Assembly (NCBI GenBank): GCA_944385265.1
Contig: CALWWO010000175.1
Coordinates: 1-6,595 of the forward strand
Direction of reading: 5' to 3'
Length of the DNA: 6,595 bases
DNA from: an uncultured Oscillospiraceae bacterium
Lineage (GTDB): Bacteria > Bacillota_A > Clostridia > Oscillospirales > Oscillospiraceae
The notes under the pieces are model-generated. The model made no database searches, had not been told where the DNA came from, and was given only the letters and a program-made list of their open reading frames with translations. Shown here piece by piece: positions 5,183 through 6,595 of the stretch. Numbering within the stretch: position 1 is the first letter of the stretch; the number at the start of each line of letters is the position of its first letter. The position numbers and the translations under genes were made by a program.

Positions 5183-6595
5183 TTATCTTTTGCTGTGTTT
5201 GCCGCGTCTTGTGTAAACAACGGTCATGTAAGCGCCGATGCACGATACGCCGAGAAGAGCTATCCACAGGACGATATTAGCTTCGTCGCCTGTCTTCGGC
5301 TCGTCCTTATTTGTATCGTCCTTATCGGTATTGTCCGTGCCGCCCTGCGTTGCGGTGATGGTGAACTCCGTCTTGGCAGTGCCGTTCTTGGATACGATCT
5401 CAAGCGTGTGCTTGCCGACCTCAAGAGTCTCAAGGTATGCGGGCTTGAGCGTTACTATCGTGCTGCCCTCTTTTACTTCGTAGTTTGCCTTATCAAGGTC
5501 CTTGCCGTCTACCATGGCCTTCAGGAAATCAGCATATTCAGCGTCAGACGTAAAGCTGAGGCCTTCCTTGCCGTCCTTGTTCCATGTGCCGTTTGCGCCC
5601 TTGATGATAGCGGGAGCCGCCGGAGCTTCGTAGTCAGGATCTTCTGCTCCGCAGACTGTGCAGACGCCGTTTTCAAACTTATGGTCCGTTGCCTTGATAA
5701 CCGTCTCGGCAGCCGTGATCTCTTTTTCCGCCTTTTCATCAGCGAAAATCTTTTTACAGGTTTCGCAAGTCCAGTAAGCGATATTGCCGTCTTCCGTGCA
5801 GGTCGCTTCTTTAGCCGCTGTCGCCTCAAGCGTATGAGCTATCATTTCAACGTCCGCAGCGACCTTTTCATCGGTATACTCTGCCCCGCCGAACGTTACC
5901 CTCGCCGTGTATGTCGTCTCGCCCTTTTCGGTGCAGGTAGCTTCTTTCGTCACTTCAGAGGTGATCGTGGCCGGTTCCGTTGCGGTATGAGTCGGATCCT
6001 TCGTGCATGTGAACGTTGCTTCGGCAGCAGTTACGTCGGTCCATGTCCAGACGGGCTCGCCGTAGGTATGGGTATGTGCCGTTACGGGCTCTTCCGTTAC
6101 CTGTTCGCCGTTTACATTTACGTTTCCGGAGCCGGAATTTGATACGATAACGCCGTCAGCCACGTTTGTGAGGTCAACGCTTCCTTTTGTAACGGTTATC
6201 TGATCGCCTTCGCCAGCTTTGGCGGCTTCTTTGGCTATCGTATCACCGACAACATATTTTGTTGCGCCGCCGGACGTGACTGTCGCAAGCGCGGCATCTT
6301 CGTCTGCATAGGCGCTTACGTCTTTATTAAACGTACCGCCGGTCACATCGACCGTTGGTGTACCGCTTACTTTGACGGGCGCCGATTTACCTGTTATATC
6401 GCCGCCTGAGATCTGGACGGTTGCATTATCGTATGCACAAACTGCTGTGCCGCCGCTGACCGTGCCGCCTTCAATATTGACTACGCTCGACTCGCGCGCG
6501 TAAACAGCATATCCGGAATAACTGCTGTCAGTCGTAATGCTGCCGCCGGTCACATTGAGTTCAACAACGCCGTATCCGCTCTGTGTGGATATCGC
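5183..6595 (-). CDS. Wall-anchored beta-helix surface protein, N-terminus beyond window
   Basis: The frame stays open to the right edge, so the gene is partial: 470 residues are visible and the signal peptide is missing. A GTG at 6551-6553 lies inside the repeat region and is not the start. Visible residues 1-90 are beta-helix repeats (VTGGSITT, VNIEGGTVSGG, VQISGGDITG, VDVTGGTF). Residues 113-200 match the downstream paralogue (VSNSGSGNVNVN, THTYGEPVWTW). Two cysteine modules follow: TCTEKGETTYTARVTF (220-235), then TCTEDGNIAYWTCETC (265-280) and GVCTVCG (310-316). Residues about 326-415 look like an X2-type immunoglobulin-like module (SFTSDAEYADF, YEVKEGSTIVTLKPAYL). A short Asp/Lys/Thr linker, EPKTGD (432-437), a membrane helix and a basic RRGKHSKR tail end the protein. 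It is probably sortase-anchored; ligand unknown. Confidence 0.9.
   Translation of the reverse strand, partial: AISTQSGYGVVELNVTGGSITTDSSYSGYAVYARESSVVNIEGGTVSGGTAVCAYDNATVQISGGDITGKSAPVKVSGTPTVDVTGGTFNKDVSAYADEDAALATVTSGGATKYVVGDTIAKEAAKAGEGDQITVTKGSVDLTNVADGVIVSNSGSGNVNVNGEQVTEEPVTAHTHTYGEPVWTWTDVTAAEATFTCTKDPTHTATEPATITSEVTKEATCTEKGETTYTARVTFGGAEYTDEKVAADVEMIAHTLEATAAKEATCTEDGNIAYWTCETCKKIFADEKAEKEITAAETVIKATDHKFENGVCTVCGAEDPDYEAPAAPAIIKGANGTWNKDGKEGLSFTSDAEYADFLKAMVDGKDLDKANYEVKEGSTIVTLKPAYLETLEVGKHTLEIVSKNGTAKTEFTITATQGGTDNTDKDDTNKDEPKTGDEANIVLWIALLGVSCIGAYMTVVYTRRGKHSKR

Noticed and set aside
5195..6142. 315-codon plus-strand open frame
   Set aside because: Antisense to the well-supported surface protein, with no ribosome binding site or family resemblance.
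6551..6553. GTG as the start of the right-hand surface protein
   Set aside because: The reading frame continues upstream to the window edge with the same beta-helix repeat character (GYGVVELN), and no signal peptide follows the GTG, so the gene is partial.

Overview
The window looks like part of the chromosome of a gut-type Firmicute of class Clostridia, probably near Oscillospirales/Ruminococcaceae. This is inferred from near-consensus sigma-A promoters (TTGACA/TATAAT), strong AGGAGG-type ribosome binding sites, moderate-to-high G+C coding sequence, and two large surface proteins in a style common in those commensals: beta-helix repeats, a 'GVCTVC' cysteine module and a C-terminal PxTGD-type wall-sorting tail. 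No phage, plasmid, CRISPR or transposase gene is visible.

Layout. Bases 1-508 hold no convincing protein gene. They contain a run of hairpins (candidate structured RNA or intergenic repeat), a terminator-like hairpin at 254-283 and a 79-bp palindromic element at 392-470. Bases 511-685 form a complete single-gene tRNA unit on the minus strand: promoter, tRNA-Gly(GCC) with encoded CCA, and terminator. Bases 690-920 have no supported gene. From 921 to 1732 lies a self-contained plus-strand unit: promoter, a six-helix membrane protein of unknown function (1025-1678) and a strong hairpin terminator shared with the convergent gene that follows.

The rest is coded on the minus strand as three separate transcription units, each with its own signals. 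Read in the direction of transcription they are: a surface protein cut off by the right edge (5183-6595, terminator 5132-5167); a paralogous, complete surface protein (3314-4924, promoter 5035-5063, terminator 3270-3302); and a cytoplasmic protein of the neutral/alkaline ceramidase-like family (1788-3065) with its own promoter (3230-3258) and a leader of about 158 nt that can fold.

The two surface proteins are tandem paralogues. Both are built from a beta-helix, a shared conserved module, a cysteine module, a linker and a sorting tail. They probably act at the cell wall as adhesins or glycan-contact proteins, but nothing in the window fixes a ligand. No sortase is present here. The ceramidase-like enzyme and the membrane protein have no demonstrated link to them. 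I see no clear multi-gene novel system. The best leads are the structured region at the left edge, the folded leader of the ceramidase-like gene, the divergent active site of that enzyme, and the paralogous cysteine-module surface proteins.
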